The notes beneath the pieces were generated by a model. It saw only the letters and a list, made by a program, of their open reading frames with translations, had not been told where the DNA came from and searched no databases. 64,000 bases of DNA from Alistipes_A hominis. Its GTDB lineage: Bacteria; Bacteroidota; Bacteroidia; Bacteroidales; Rikenellaceae. The DNA lies in the NCBI RefSeq assembly GCF_014288115.1, contig NZ_JACOOK010000002.1, forward strand, positions 434,001 to 498,000, written 5' to 3'. Of the stretch, positions 52,180-60,748 are shown piece after piece (positions within the stretch are counted from its first letter, which is position 1; every line of letters begins with the position of its first letter). The position numbers and the translations under genes are program-made.

Positions 52180-53613
52180 TTATGTTAACAGTTCGTGTTT
52201 GGATGCGTCCAGCTTGATCGCTACGAAGAGCAGGATCGTGAAGGCGATCAGCGACGAGCCGCCATAGCTGAAAAACGGCAACGGAATGCCGATTACCGGC
52301 ATGATACCAATCGTCATGCCGATATTGATCGCTACGTGGAACAGAAAGATCGACGCCACGCAGTAGCAATAGATCCGGCCGAAGGGTTCCATCTGACGCT
52401 CGCCCATCCGGATGATCCGCAGGATCAGGACGGTGAACAGGACGACGATGACGGCGCTGCCCAGGAATCCCCACTCTTCGCCGACCGTGCAGAAGATGAA
52501 GTCGGTACTTTGTTCGGGGACGAAATTGAATTTCGTTTGCGTCCCTTCGAGAAAGCCTTTGCCGCTGAAACCGCCCGATCCGATCGCGATTTTCGACTGG
52601 TTTACGTTGTAGCCCCAGCCTTTCAGGTCGGATTCCAGGCCCAGCAGATCGAGGATTCGCTTTTGTTGGTGTATCTGTAGGTGCTGGAAAGCGTAATCGA
52701 TCGTGTAGGTGAATCCGAGCGATCCGAAGAAGAGCAAGATGAACGTCAGTATATTGTGTATTTTGTACCGGTAAGCGTAGGCGACCACGGCTCCGACCGA
52801 CAGCACGGCGGCGATCAAAATGGCCGTGTGCCAGCTCATGCCGATCCGCAGGACGGCGTTGAACAGCAGGTAGAGCAGGATCGAGCCGAGCGCCAGTCCG
52901 GCCAGGTAGGTGACTTTGCTTTTCCAGTTGCCGTTCGACACCCCTTCGCCGATCGCGCAGACGAGGATCAGCACGATCAGCAGCGTGACCGGTTCGAGCA
53001 GGAACGAAAAGACGAACAGCGAGATAATCATGATCAGCGCCACGTAGACCCAGCCGTTGAACCCTTCGCGGTAAAACATGAACAGGAACGAGCCGTATAC
53101 GAGGGCCGAACCGGTGTCGTTCTGCAGGATTACGATCAGCACCGGCAGTCCGACGATCATGCCCGCGCGCAGTAGATCGCCCGGCTTGCGGATGTCGAAC
53201 GTGTAGGAACTCATGTAACGGGCCAGCGCCAGCGCGGTGGTGAATTTCGCGAACTCGGTCGGCTGGATCGCCACCGGGCCCAGCATGATCCACGCTTTCG
53301 CGCCGTTGACCTCCTTGCCGAATAGCAGCACGCCGACCAGTACCAGGATCATGATCCAATACAGCGGGTAGGCCAGCACGTGGTAATACTTGTCGTCGAT
53401 CAGCAAGATCGACACCGCGATGAATGCCGACGCCCCGATCCAGACCAGTTGCATCCCGTAACGCTGGCCGACGTCGAAGATGCTGGCATGCGCGTCGTCG
53501 TAGACGGCGGCGTAAATATTCAGCCAGCCCATCAGCACCAGCAGAACGTATGCCAGCACCGCCACCCAGTCCACGCCGCCCACGGCGAGTCTATTTTCGC
53601 TGTTGTCTCTCAT
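52180..53613 (-). CDS. rodA: Rod-shape SEDS glycosyltransferase RodA
   Basis: The peptidoglycan polymerase of the elongation machinery, a multi-helix SEDS protein of 477 residues. Features are the start VDWVAVLAYVLLVLMGWLNI, the loop GAKAWIMLGPVAIQPTEFAK (the GxxxW..G....QPSE signature, about residues 104-123), and the C-terminal YGGSSLIAFTILLF. It is longer than E. coli RodA because of the extra segment around residues 260-320. Its start lies 23 bases inside the mrdA reading frame, so translation is probably coupled. It partners PBP2. Confidence 0.93.
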   Translation of the reverse strand: MRDNSENRLAVGGVDWVAVLAYVLLVLMGWLNIYAAVYDDAHASIFDVGQRYGMQLVWIGASAFIAVSILLIDDKYYHVLAYPLYWIMILVLVGVLLFGKEVNGAKAWIMLGPVAIQPTEFAKFTTALALARYMSSYTFDIRKPGDLLRAGMIVGLPVLIVILQNDTGSALVYGSFLFMFYREGFNGWVYVALIMIISLFVFSFLLEPVTLLIVLILVCAIGEGVSNGNWKSKVTYLAGLALGSILLYLLFNAVLRIGMSWHTAILIAAVLSVGAVVAYAYRYKIHNILTFILLFFGSLGFTYTIDYAFQHLQIHQQKRILDLLGLESDLKGWGYNVNQSKIAIGSGGFSGKGFLEGTQTKFNFVPEQSTDFIFCTVGEEWGFLGSAVIVVLFTVLILRIIRMGERQMEPFGRIYCYCVASIFLFHVAINIGMTIGIMPVIGIPLPFFSYGGSSLIAFTILLFVAIKLDASKHELLT

Positions 53614-55414
53614 AATACGGGTAGGCGATCTGTTTGTTTTTGACGTATTCCACCAGCGGCGCGCGCTGGATCGTATCGGTGAGGTAAAGCTCGGTCAGCA
53701 GGCTGGCGATCGGGGCTGCGACGGTGGCGCCGAATCCCCCGTTTTCGATGTAGACCGAGACGGCTATCTTCGGGTTGTTTCGCGGGGCGAAGCAAAAGAA
53801 TGTGCTGTTGTCGGCCCCGTGCGGATTCTGAGCCGTACCGGTCTTGCCGCAGATATCCAGGCCCGGCACCATCGCGATCCGGCCCGTTCCGCCGCCGTTG
53901 ACCGCTTGGTACATCCCTTCGACGATCGGTTCGAACCAGCGGGCGTCCACCCGGGTGGTGTGGTTGACGTAGAACCGCGCGTCGATCGAGTCGCGGTCGT
54001 GTATCCGCTTGACCACGTGCGGAGTGCGGTAATGGCCCCGGTTGGCGACCGTAGCCACCATGTTGGCCATCTGCAACGGGGTGCAGCCCAGCTCGCCCTG
54101 CCCGATCGACAGCGAGATCACGGTGAGTCCGTTCCATCGGCCCCGGTAGGCCTTGTCGTAAAATTCGGAGGAGGGGACGTTCCCGTTCAGTTCGCCGGTA
54201 AAGTCCGTTCCGAGTTTGCGGCCGTACCCGAAACTGCGAACATAGTCCGCCCACACGCCGAAACCTTCCTCGATGTTTTTGTATTTTTTGTTTTCGATGA
54301 TATTCCGGAAAACGTAGCAGAAGTAGGCGTTGCAGGAGTTCGCGATGGCTGCCTCCAGGTCGAGCGGCGATCCGTGCGCGTGGCATTTGACGCCGCGCCC
54401 GTACGGGTATCCTCCGTGACAGGGATAGGTTTGCGACGGCGACAGCACGCCCTCCTGCATTCCAATGAGTCCCTGGATCACTTTGAACGTTGAACCGGGG
54501 GGGTAGAACGACATGACCGCGCGGTTGTAAAGCGGCCGCCGCGGGTCGTTGAGCAGTTTCATGTAGTTGTTGCCGCGATCGCGGCCCACCAGTTCGTCCG
54601 GGTCGTAGGTCGGACTGTTGGCCATCACGAGGATTTCGCCCGTTTCCGGCTCGATCGCGACGACGCTGCCCACTTTGCCTTCCATCAACTCTTCGGCCAG
54701 CGCTTGCAGCCGCGCGTCGATCGTACAGGTGATCGCCACGCCCGGAGACGGCAGCGTGTCGTAAATACCGTTCGCATAGGAGCCTTTCGGGATACCGTGC
54801 ACGTCCACCATTTCGATTTTCACTCCTTTCTCTCCGCGCAGCACTTCTTCGTAGGCCTGTTCGATGCCGCTGCGCCCGATGTAGTCGCCGCTGCGGTAGT
54901 ACGGGTCGCGTTCCAGGATCCGGTCGTCCACTTCGCCGACGTATCCCAGCAGGTTGCCCGCCATTTTAGTCGGGTACGACCGGACGGTGCGGTAAACGGT
55001 GAAGAATCCGGGGAATTGGTGCTCTTCGAGGCGCAGTTTGGTCTCTTTGGGCAACTGTTTGACGATGACCGACGCCCTACGGCGCGAGAAATTGGACGCT
55101 TTGATCAGCTCCTTGCGGATCTGTTCGACCGGTACGCCCAGGATGCGGCTCATCAGCGCGGTGTCGAACGGCCGCACTTCGCGCGGGGTCGCCATCAGGT
55201 CGTAAGCCTCTTTGCTCTGTACCAGGAAGCGTCCGTTTCGGTCGTAAACTTCGCCCCGGGGCGGGTACTGCACCATGTAGCGCAGGACGTTGTTGTCTGC
55301 ATTCGTCTTGTAGCTGCCGTCGAGCACCTGGATATAGAACAACCGCAGCAGGACGATCGCCGCGATGACGATGACGACTCCCTGTAAGGTTTTGATTCGG
55401 CGGGGGGTATCCAC
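53591..55414 (-). CDS. mrdA: Penicillin-binding protein 2
   Basis: The class B transpeptidase of the elongasome, 607 residues. One N-terminal helix (12-30) is followed by the PBP dimerisation domain and then the transpeptidase. The active-site serine is S308 in PPGSTFK, with the second motif SCN in IANSCNAYF (about 360) and the KTG motif in CGKTGTAQNPHG (about 527). The GEILVMANSPTYDPD segment is typical of PBP2. It is four bases from mreD and overlaps rodA by 23 bases. Confidence 0.95.
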   Translation of the reverse strand: MDTPRRIKTLQGVVIVIAAIVLLRLFYIQVLDGSYKTNADNNVLRYMVQYPPRGEVYDRNGRFLVQSKEAYDLMATPREVRPFDTALMSRILGVPVEQIRKELIKASNFSRRRASVIVKQLPKETKLRLEEHQFPGFFTVYRTVRSYPTKMAGNLLGYVGEVDDRILERDPYYRSGDYIGRSGIEQAYEEVLRGEKGVKIEMVDVHGIPKGSYANGIYDTLPSPGVAITCTIDARLQALAEELMEGKVGSVVAIEPETGEILVMANSPTYDPDELVGRDRGNNYMKLLNDPRRPLYNRAVMSFYPPGSTFKVIQGLIGMQEGVLSPSQTYPCHGGYPYGRGVKCHAHGSPLDLEAAIANSCNAYFCYVFRNIIENKKYKNIEEGFGVWADYVRSFGYGRKLGTDFTGELNGNVPSSEFYDKAYRGRWNGLTVISLSIGQGELGCTPLQMANMVATVANRGHYRTPHVVKRIHDRDSIDARFYVNHTTRVDARWFEPIVEGMYQAVNGGGTGRIAMVPGLDICGKTGTAQNPHGADNSTFFCFAPRNNPKIAVSVYIENGGFGATVAAPIASLLTELYLTDTIQRAPLVEYVKNKQIAYPYYERQQRK

Positions 55415-55418
55415 GGCG

Positions 55419-55934
55419 TTACGGTTTTTGACGGTTGACCGAGAACAGGCGTTGGCAGAAATACACCAGCAGCAGCGTAACCGCCGAACTCAGGAGGATC
55501 CGCAGCAGCGTAAGGTAGAAGAAGTGCAGCGACAGCGTTTCGAAAATAAAGAATACCGTGCTGTGCAGCAGCACCATGAAGGAGGCGTATTTGATGAATT
55601 TTTTGATCCCGAGCCGGTTGACGTTCGGAATTCCGCCGTCCTTCACCTCGTCTTTGCCGGCCAGCAGGTTCAGCAGCGTCGGGCGGCAGAATGCGACGAA
55701 CAGCGTGGCGATCGTGTTGATTCCGGCCGTTCCCATGAAAACGTCCATCGTGACGCCCATCAACAGTCCGAGCGTCAGCAACAGCAGCGGCGCGATCTCC
55801 ATCGGCAGCAGGATGATAAAGGCGACGTAGGCCAGCGGATGAATGTAGACGCTGACCCCGATCCGGCTGAACAGGAAAACCTGCAACAGGGCCATTACCA
55901 CGAATAGGATCGTATATTCCAGCGTTCTGTACAT
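55419..55934 (-). CDS. mreD: Rod-shape protein MreD
   Basis: A 171-residue integral membrane protein with about five helices. It is short and poorly conserved in sequence, so assignment rests on hydrophobic pattern, length and its position between mreC and mrdA. The typical MreD features are the LLPMEIAPLLLLTLGLLMGVTMDVF segment and the C-terminal helix pair. It bridges MreC to the cytoplasmic MreB filament. Confidence 0.85.
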   Translation of the reverse strand: MYRTLEYTILFVVMALLQVFLFSRIGVSVYIHPLAYVAFIILLPMEIAPLLLLTLGLLMGVTMDVFMGTAGINTIATLFVAFCRPTLLNLLAGKDEVKDGGIPNVNRLGIKKFIKYASFMVLLHSTVFFIFETLSLHFFYLTLLRILLSSAVTLLLVYFCQRLFSVNRQKP

Positions 55935-55968
55935 CGTTTCTTCGTCGTTTGCAGTGTGTTTGGCCGCT

Positions 55969-56832
55969 CTATTGCACAGCGGCCGAAGTCATCGAAACGT
56001 CGTTTTCCAGCGTTTCGCGCTCTTCGGCGTCCAGGTATTTGATCACCACTACGTTGTTCAGTGCGGCGATGTCGGTATGCAGTTTTACCCGGACGTCGTA
56101 ATAGGTCGCGTTGTTCAGTTCGAAGTCCGCCACCGTGCCGATCATGAGCCCCGGCGGAAACCGTGACGAGTGCGAGGTCGTCACGATCGTGTCGCCGACA
56201 TGGATCTGCGCGTATTTTGCGATTTCGGTCAGCATGACGTATTCGTAACTCGCGCCGTCCCACGAAACCGATCCGAAATAGTCGGTTCCTTTGATCTTTC
56301 CGCTCGTTTTGAAGCCGCGGTTCAGCACCGACATACACACGGCGAAATGATCCGAACAGTTCATTACGTAACCCGCGATGCCCCTGTCGGCCACGACCGC
56401 CATATCGGGCTGCAAGCCGTCTTCGACGCCGCGGTTCAGCGTGATGTAGTTCTCCTGCCGGATGATCGAGTTGTTGATGACCCGAGCCGGGAAGTAAGCG
56501 AACTGCCGTCGGCCGGCGACAGAATCTTCGGTGAAAAGCAGCGAGTCCGGCGGTACGGCCGGATCGCTGCCGTCGCGCCGCAAACCGTCGAGTTCGTTTT
56601 CCAGCAGCGCTACCCGGGCAGTCAGCGCTGCATTCTCCTTTTTCAGGTGCAGGTAGCTGTTCAGTCCCGATATCTGCGAATAGATACCGCCTACAACATA
56701 GTTGGAGGCGGTAATCAGCTTCGCTTTCGTGTAGCTGGTGCTGTTTGCGTAATAGTGTATCGCAAACGCTTCGAGAATGATGAAGATCAATACGAAATGG
56801 ATCTTCTTGATGAACAGGAAAAACTTGATCAT
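55969..56832 (-). CDS. mreC: Rod-shape protein MreC
   Basis: A 287-residue bitopic protein: an N-terminal helix (about 9-27), a coiled coil (about 62-85, ending ENELDGLR), then two beta-barrel subdomains with VINNSIIRQENYITLNRGVEDGL (about 118-140), GIAGYVMNCSDHFAVCMSVLNRGF and GDTIVTTSHSSRFPPG motifs typical of MreC. It scaffolds PBP2 and RodA in the periplasm. The gene lies 27 bases after mreB. Confidence 0.92.
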   Translation of the reverse strand: MIKFFLFIKKIHFVLIFIILEAFAIHYYANSTSYTKAKLITASNYVVGGIYSQISGLNSYLHLKKENAALTARVALLENELDGLRRDGSDPAVPPDSLLFTEDSVAGRRQFAYFPARVINNSIIRQENYITLNRGVEDGLQPDMAVVADRGIAGYVMNCSDHFAVCMSVLNRGFKTSGKIKGTDYFGSVSWDGASYEYVMLTEIAKYAQIHVGDTIVTTSHSSRFPPGLMIGTVADFELNNATYYDVRVKLHTDIAALNNVVVIKYLDAEERETLENDVSMTSAAVQ

Positions 56833-56859
56833 TCTCTTGCGGCGGTTCGTGTTAAAGGG

Positions 56860-57879
56860 TTATCGCATCAAGAACGAAAAACGTCCGATGTTCTTCAGCG
56901 CAATGCCCGTGCCCCGCGCTACGGCGCGCAGCGGGTCTTCGGCGATGTGGAACGGGATATTGGTTTTCTCGGACAGCCTCCGGTCGAGCCCTTTGAGCAA
57001 CGCTCCGCCGCCGGCGAGGTAAATCCCGTTTCGGGCGATGTCGGCATACAATTCGGGCGGAACCATTTCGAGTACCTTCATAATTGCCGCGTCGATTTTG
57101 ACGAGCGATTTTTCGAGCGCGTAGGCCATTTCGCTGTACGAGACGCTCAGTACCGACGGCAACGACGTCAGGATGTTCGGCCCCGTCACTTCGAAGTCTT
57201 CAGGCTCTTCCTCCAATTCCGACAGCGCGGCTCCGACGGCGATCTTGATGTCCTCGGCCGTCCGCTCGCCGATGCGCATGTTGTGCTGCTGACGGATATA
57301 GGTCTGTATGTCTTCTGTAAAGACGTCTCCGGCAACGTTGATACTCTCGCTGCAGACGATTCCTCCGAGCGAGATGCAAGCGATTTCGGTCGTACCGCCT
57401 CCGATGTCGACTACCATGTTGCCTTCGGGGGCTTCGACGTCGAGTCCGGCGCCGAGCGCGGCGGCCATCGGTTCGTAGATCATATACACTTCGCGGCCGC
57501 CGGCGTGTTCGGCCGAATCGCGCACGGCCCGGATCTCCACGTTGGTCGAGCCGGACGGGATGCAGATCACCATTTTCAGCGACGGACTGAACAGCCGTCC
57601 GTTGCTCTTGACCATTTTGATCAGACCGCGCAGCATAATCTCCGCGGCGTTGAAATCGGCGATCACGCCGTCTTTCAACGGGCGTACCGTCTTGATATTC
57701 TGATGGGTTTTGCCGTGCATCTGGCGCGCTTTTTTGCCGATCGCCATCGCCTTGCCGGTATGCTGGTCGAGCGCCACGATCGACGGCTCGTCCACGACGA
57801 TTTTCCCGTTGCTGATTATGATCGTGTTGGCCGTGCCGAGGTCGATGGCCAACTCCTGTGTCAATGAAAATAAGCCCAT
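56860..57879 (-). CDS. mreB: Rod-shape actin homologue MreB
   Basis: A 339-residue actin-fold ATPase. The phosphate 1 loop DLGTANT (13-19), the second loop DIGGGTTE (158-165), the adenosine segment LAGGGALLKGLDRRLSE near residue 290, and RAVARGTG at the end are all present. The N-terminus carries a short hydrophobic segment FSLTQELAI that fits the membrane-binding loop of MreB. It directs insertion of new wall and defines cell width. It starts 31 bases after the purH stop. Confidence 0.97.
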   Translation of the reverse strand: MGLFSLTQELAIDLGTANTIIISNGKIVVDEPSIVALDQHTGKAMAIGKKARQMHGKTHQNIKTVRPLKDGVIADFNAAEIMLRGLIKMVKSNGRLFSPSLKMVICIPSGSTNVEIRAVRDSAEHAGGREVYMIYEPMAAALGAGLDVEAPEGNMVVDIGGGTTEIACISLGGIVCSESINVAGDVFTEDIQTYIRQQHNMRIGERTAEDIKIAVGAALSELEEEPEDFEVTGPNILTSLPSVLSVSYSEMAYALEKSLVKIDAAIMKVLEMVPPELYADIARNGIYLAGGGALLKGLDRRLSEKTNIPFHIAEDPLRAVARGTGIALKNIGRFSFLMR

Positions 57880-57910
57880 AATCGTTAGGTCTTTATAGTG
57901 AGAGGGTTTG

Positions 57911-59431
57911 TTAGTGCTTGAAATGTCTGAGACCGGTGAACAACATTGCCATGCCGTTCGCGTTGCAGTAGTCGATGCTCTCCTGGTCGCGTACCGAGCC
58001 GCCCGGCTGAATCACGGCGTCGATGCCCTCCTTGTGGGCGATTTCGACGCAGTCGCCGAACGGGAAGAACGCATCCGACGCCATCACGGCCCCCGTCAGG
58101 TCGAACCCGAAACTTTTGGCTTTCGCGATGGCCTGTTTCAGCGCATCCACGCGCGAGGTTTGGCCGATGCCGCTGGCGATCAGCATACCGGCCTTGGCCA
58201 GTACGATCGCGTTGCTCTTGGAATGTTTTACGATCTTGTTCGCGAAGATCAAGTCTTTGAGCTGTTCGGGCGCGGCCTGTTTCTCGGTCGCGTAGCGCGG
58301 TTCGCCGTCTACGCCTCCGACTTTCAGGTCGCGATCCTGCACCGCTACGCCGTTCAGCAGCGAACGGAACTGTTTCGGACAGCGCGTCGTATCTTTCAGC
58401 CGCAGAATGATGCGGTTTTTCTTGCATTCCAGGACGGCGAGCGCCTCGTCGGTGTACGAGGGCGCCAGGATCACTTCGAAGAAAAGCTTGTTGATCTCTT
58501 CGGCGGTCGTCGCATCCACTTCGCGGTTACAGATCAGCACGCCGCCGAAAGCCGAAACCGGGTCGCCGGCCAGCGCGTCTTTCCACGCTTCGGACAGCGT
58601 CGGGCGCGTCGCCACGCCGCAAGCGTTGTTGTGTTTCATGATTACGAAGGTCGGTTCGTCGAACTCTTCGATCAGGTTGATCGCCGCGTCGATGTCGAGC
58701 ATGTTGTTGTACGAGATGTCCTTGCCGTGCAGTTTGTCGAACAGTCGTTCGAGGTCGCCGTAGAAGACGGCCGACTGGTGGGGATTCTCCCCGTAGCGCA
58801 GCGGCGTTCCGCCGTTGAAACTCAGCTTGAACGAGCCGATCTGTTCTTGGCGGTTGAAATAGTTGAAGATGGCCGAATCGTAGTGCGAGCTGACGTCGAA
58901 CGCATAGGCTGCGAAACGACGGCGCTGTTCGAGCGTCGTAGCGCATTGTTGGGCGGTAATGATTTCGTAGAATTCGGCGTATTGGTCGACCGACGGTACG
59001 ATCACCACGTCCTTGAAGTTTTTCGCTGCGGCGCGGATCAGCGAGATGCCCCCGATGTCGATTTTTTCGATCACGGCCTGCTCTTCGGCCCCCGAAGCGA
59101 CGGTTTGTTCGAAGGGATAGAGGTCGACGATCACCGCGTCGATTTCTGGGATCTCGTATTGAGCGGTCTGTTCGGCGTCCTGCGGATTGTCGCGGCGGGA
59201 GAGGATCCCTCCGAAAACTTTCGGATGGAGCGTTTTCACGCGTCCGCCGAGGATCGACGGATACCCCGTCAGGCTCTCGACCGACACGGCTTTCAGACCG
59301 AGTCCCTCGATGAACGAAAGGGTTCCGCCGGTCGAATAGATCGTTACGCCGTCCTCCGCTAATTTTCTGACAATCTGTTCCAGGCCGTCTTTGTAGTAGA
59401 CCGAAATAAGTGCTCCTTTTATCTTTTTCAC
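57911..59431 (-). CDS. purH: Bifunctional AICAR transformylase / IMP cyclohydrolase
   Basis: It formylates AICAR and closes the ring to IMP, the last two steps of purine synthesis. I chose the GTG at 59431 (506 residues): with it the transformylase lysine and histidine in MKHNNACG fall at K266/H267, the textbook numbers, and the sequence starts KKIKGALIS as in related Bacteroidota enzymes. An in-frame TTG at 59458 would be at the predicted transcription start. The IMP cyclohydrolase domain is 1 to about 190 (STGG, PSILGGRVKTLHPK), the transformylase after that (RYGENPHQ, SNAIV). It precedes mreB in a common Bacteroidota order. Confidence 0.92.
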   Translation of the reverse strand: MKKIKGALISVYYKDGLEQIVRKLAEDGVTIYSTGGTLSFIEGLGLKAVSVESLTGYPSILGGRVKTLHPKVFGGILSRRDNPQDAEQTAQYEIPEIDAVIVDLYPFEQTVASGAEEQAVIEKIDIGGISLIRAAAKNFKDVVIVPSVDQYAEFYEIITAQQCATTLEQRRRFAAYAFDVSSHYDSAIFNYFNRQEQIGSFKLSFNGGTPLRYGENPHQSAVFYGDLERLFDKLHGKDISYNNMLDIDAAINLIEEFDEPTFVIMKHNNACGVATRPTLSEAWKDALAGDPVSAFGGVLICNREVDATTAEEINKLFFEVILAPSYTDEALAVLECKKNRIILRLKDTTRCPKQFRSLLNGVAVQDRDLKVGGVDGEPRYATEKQAAPEQLKDLIFANKIVKHSKSNAIVLAKAGMLIASGIGQTSRVDALKQAIAKAKSFGFDLTGAVMASDAFFPFGDCVEIAHKEGIDAVIQPGGSVRDQESIDYCNANGMAMLFTGLRHFKH

Positions 59432-59463
59432 CGTCTTGTATGGTTTAGTATTTATCAATCGTA

Positions 59464-59471
59464 CAAAGATA
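59464..59471 (-). promoter_or_regulatory. -7 box of the purH-mre operon
   Basis: The minus strand reads TATCTTTG, 33 bp before the chosen GTG. A start site seven bases beyond it (about 59457) leaves a leader of about 26 bases. Confidence 0.6.
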
Positions 59472-59678
59472 CAAAAAAAGAGTTTACAGCTTGAGTTTAT
59501 ACTTCAAAAAATGGATTGTGTCTCTTTTTTTTGCTTCCGGCCGTTTTGCCGGTGCGGCGGACGGTCCGTAAAATGAAGTTTTTGGTCGCCGGGCGGTGGC
59601 GTTGCGGTTCCGGGTGCGATTTATGCGGCTGTTTCCGGATAAAACGGCTCCGGAATAGCGAAAATTTTAAATAATTTG

Positions 59679-59686
59679 TAAATTTG
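59679..59686 (+). promoter_or_regulatory. -7 box of gpsA
   Basis: TAAATTTG matches TAnnTTTG, 23 bp before the ATG at 59709. Confidence 0.55.
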
Positions 59687-59708
59687 TGGTTTGAAAGCGA
59701 ATAAAATC

Positions 59709-60716
59709 ATGGCGTACAACATCGATCGGAACGCGCGGTGTGCGGTGGTCGGTCACGGCAGTTGGGCTACGGCTCTGGTCAAGATACTTCTCGAAAACGA
59801 ACGGAACGTCGGCTGGTACATCCGCAACCGGGATGTCCTGGAGCATGTGCGTAAGCACGGGACCAACCCGCGCTACCTGCGGGACGTCCGTTTCGATCCG
59901 GGGAGCCTGCACCTGTCGGACAGTCTCGACGAGGTGGCGCGCGATGCGGAGATCGTCGTGCTGGCAGCTCCGTCCGTTTACCTGAAAACGACGCTCGAAC
60001 CCCTGACCGAACCGCTCGGCGATAAATTCATCGTCTCTGCGATCAAAGGCATCGTTCCCGACGATCTGATCACGGTGGCCGAGTACGTCAACCGCCGGTA
60101 CGACGTTCCGTTCGATCAGATCGGGATCGTGTCCGGCCCGTGCCATGCCGAAGAGGTGGCGCTCGAACGGCTCTCCTACCTGACGGTCGTTTGCAAGACG
60201 CTCGAAAACTCGCGCATCCTGGGCGATAAAATTCGGACCGATTATATAAACGTCGGTCATTCGACCGACATATACGGCATAGAATATGCTTCCGTGCTGA
60301 AAAATATTTATGCGATTGCGGTCGGGATCGCGGTCGGCCTCGGTTACGGGGATAATTTTCTGGCCGTGCTGATTTCGAACGGGGCGATGGAGATGTCGCG
60401 TTTCATGTCGCAGACTTATCCCAGCAACCGGAATACGTTCGCATCGGCTTATCTGGGCGACCTGTTGGTTACTTCCTATTCGCAGTTCAGTCGCAACCGT
60501 CGGTTCGGACTGATGATCGGCAAGGGCTATTCGGTGCATTCGGCGCAGATGGAGATGAGCATGGTGGCCGAAGGGTATTACGCGGCCGAATGCATTATGA
60601 AAATCAACCGGCAGCGCGGCGTGGATATGCCGATTGCGCGGATGGTGTACGACGTTCTCTATGACGGCGCTTCGCCGTCGGTCTCGGTCGGCCGGTTGAC
60701 CGGACGGCTGCTGTAA
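59709..60716 (+). CDS. gpsA: Glycerol-3-phosphate dehydrogenase [NAD(P)+]
   Basis: It reduces dihydroxyacetone phosphate to sn-glycerol 3-phosphate for phospholipid synthesis. The 335-residue protein has the nucleotide-binding GHGSWA (15-20), a catalytic-lysine segment VSAIKGIVPDD (about 111-121), the GPCHAEEVA motif, the helix NIYAIAVGIAVGLGYGDNF and the substrate-binding region ending in SRNRRFG. The start is ATG 59709; the in-frame TTG at 59691 lies just downstream of the -7 box and is not used. The pgi gene follows 32 bp later. Confidence 0.93.
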   Translation: MAYNIDRNARCAVVGHGSWATALVKILLENERNVGWYIRNRDVLEHVRKHGTNPRYLRDVRFDPGSLHLSDSLDEVARDAEIVVLAAPSVYLKTTLEPLTEPLGDKFIVSAIKGIVPDDLITVAEYVNRRYDVPFDQIGIVSGPCHAEEVALERLSYLTVVCKTLENSRILGDKIRTDYINVGHSTDIYGIEYASVLKNIYAIAVGIAVGLGYGDNFLAVLISNGAMEMSRFMSQTYPSNRNTFASAYLGDLLVTSYSQFSRNRRFGLMIGKGYSVHSAQMEMSMVAEGYYAAECIMKINRQRGVDMPIARMVYDVLYDGASPSVSVGRLTGRLL

Positions 60717-60748
60717 AGGCATGTAAAATCCATCAAAACATAATTATC

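Noticed and set aside
49851..52217. A 788-codon plus-strand frame across the P-type ATPase
   Set aside because: Shadow of the minus-strand ATPase, which carries DKTGTLT, PEGLP and GDGTNDAP motifs; the shadow product is Arg/Gln/His-rich without domain pattern.
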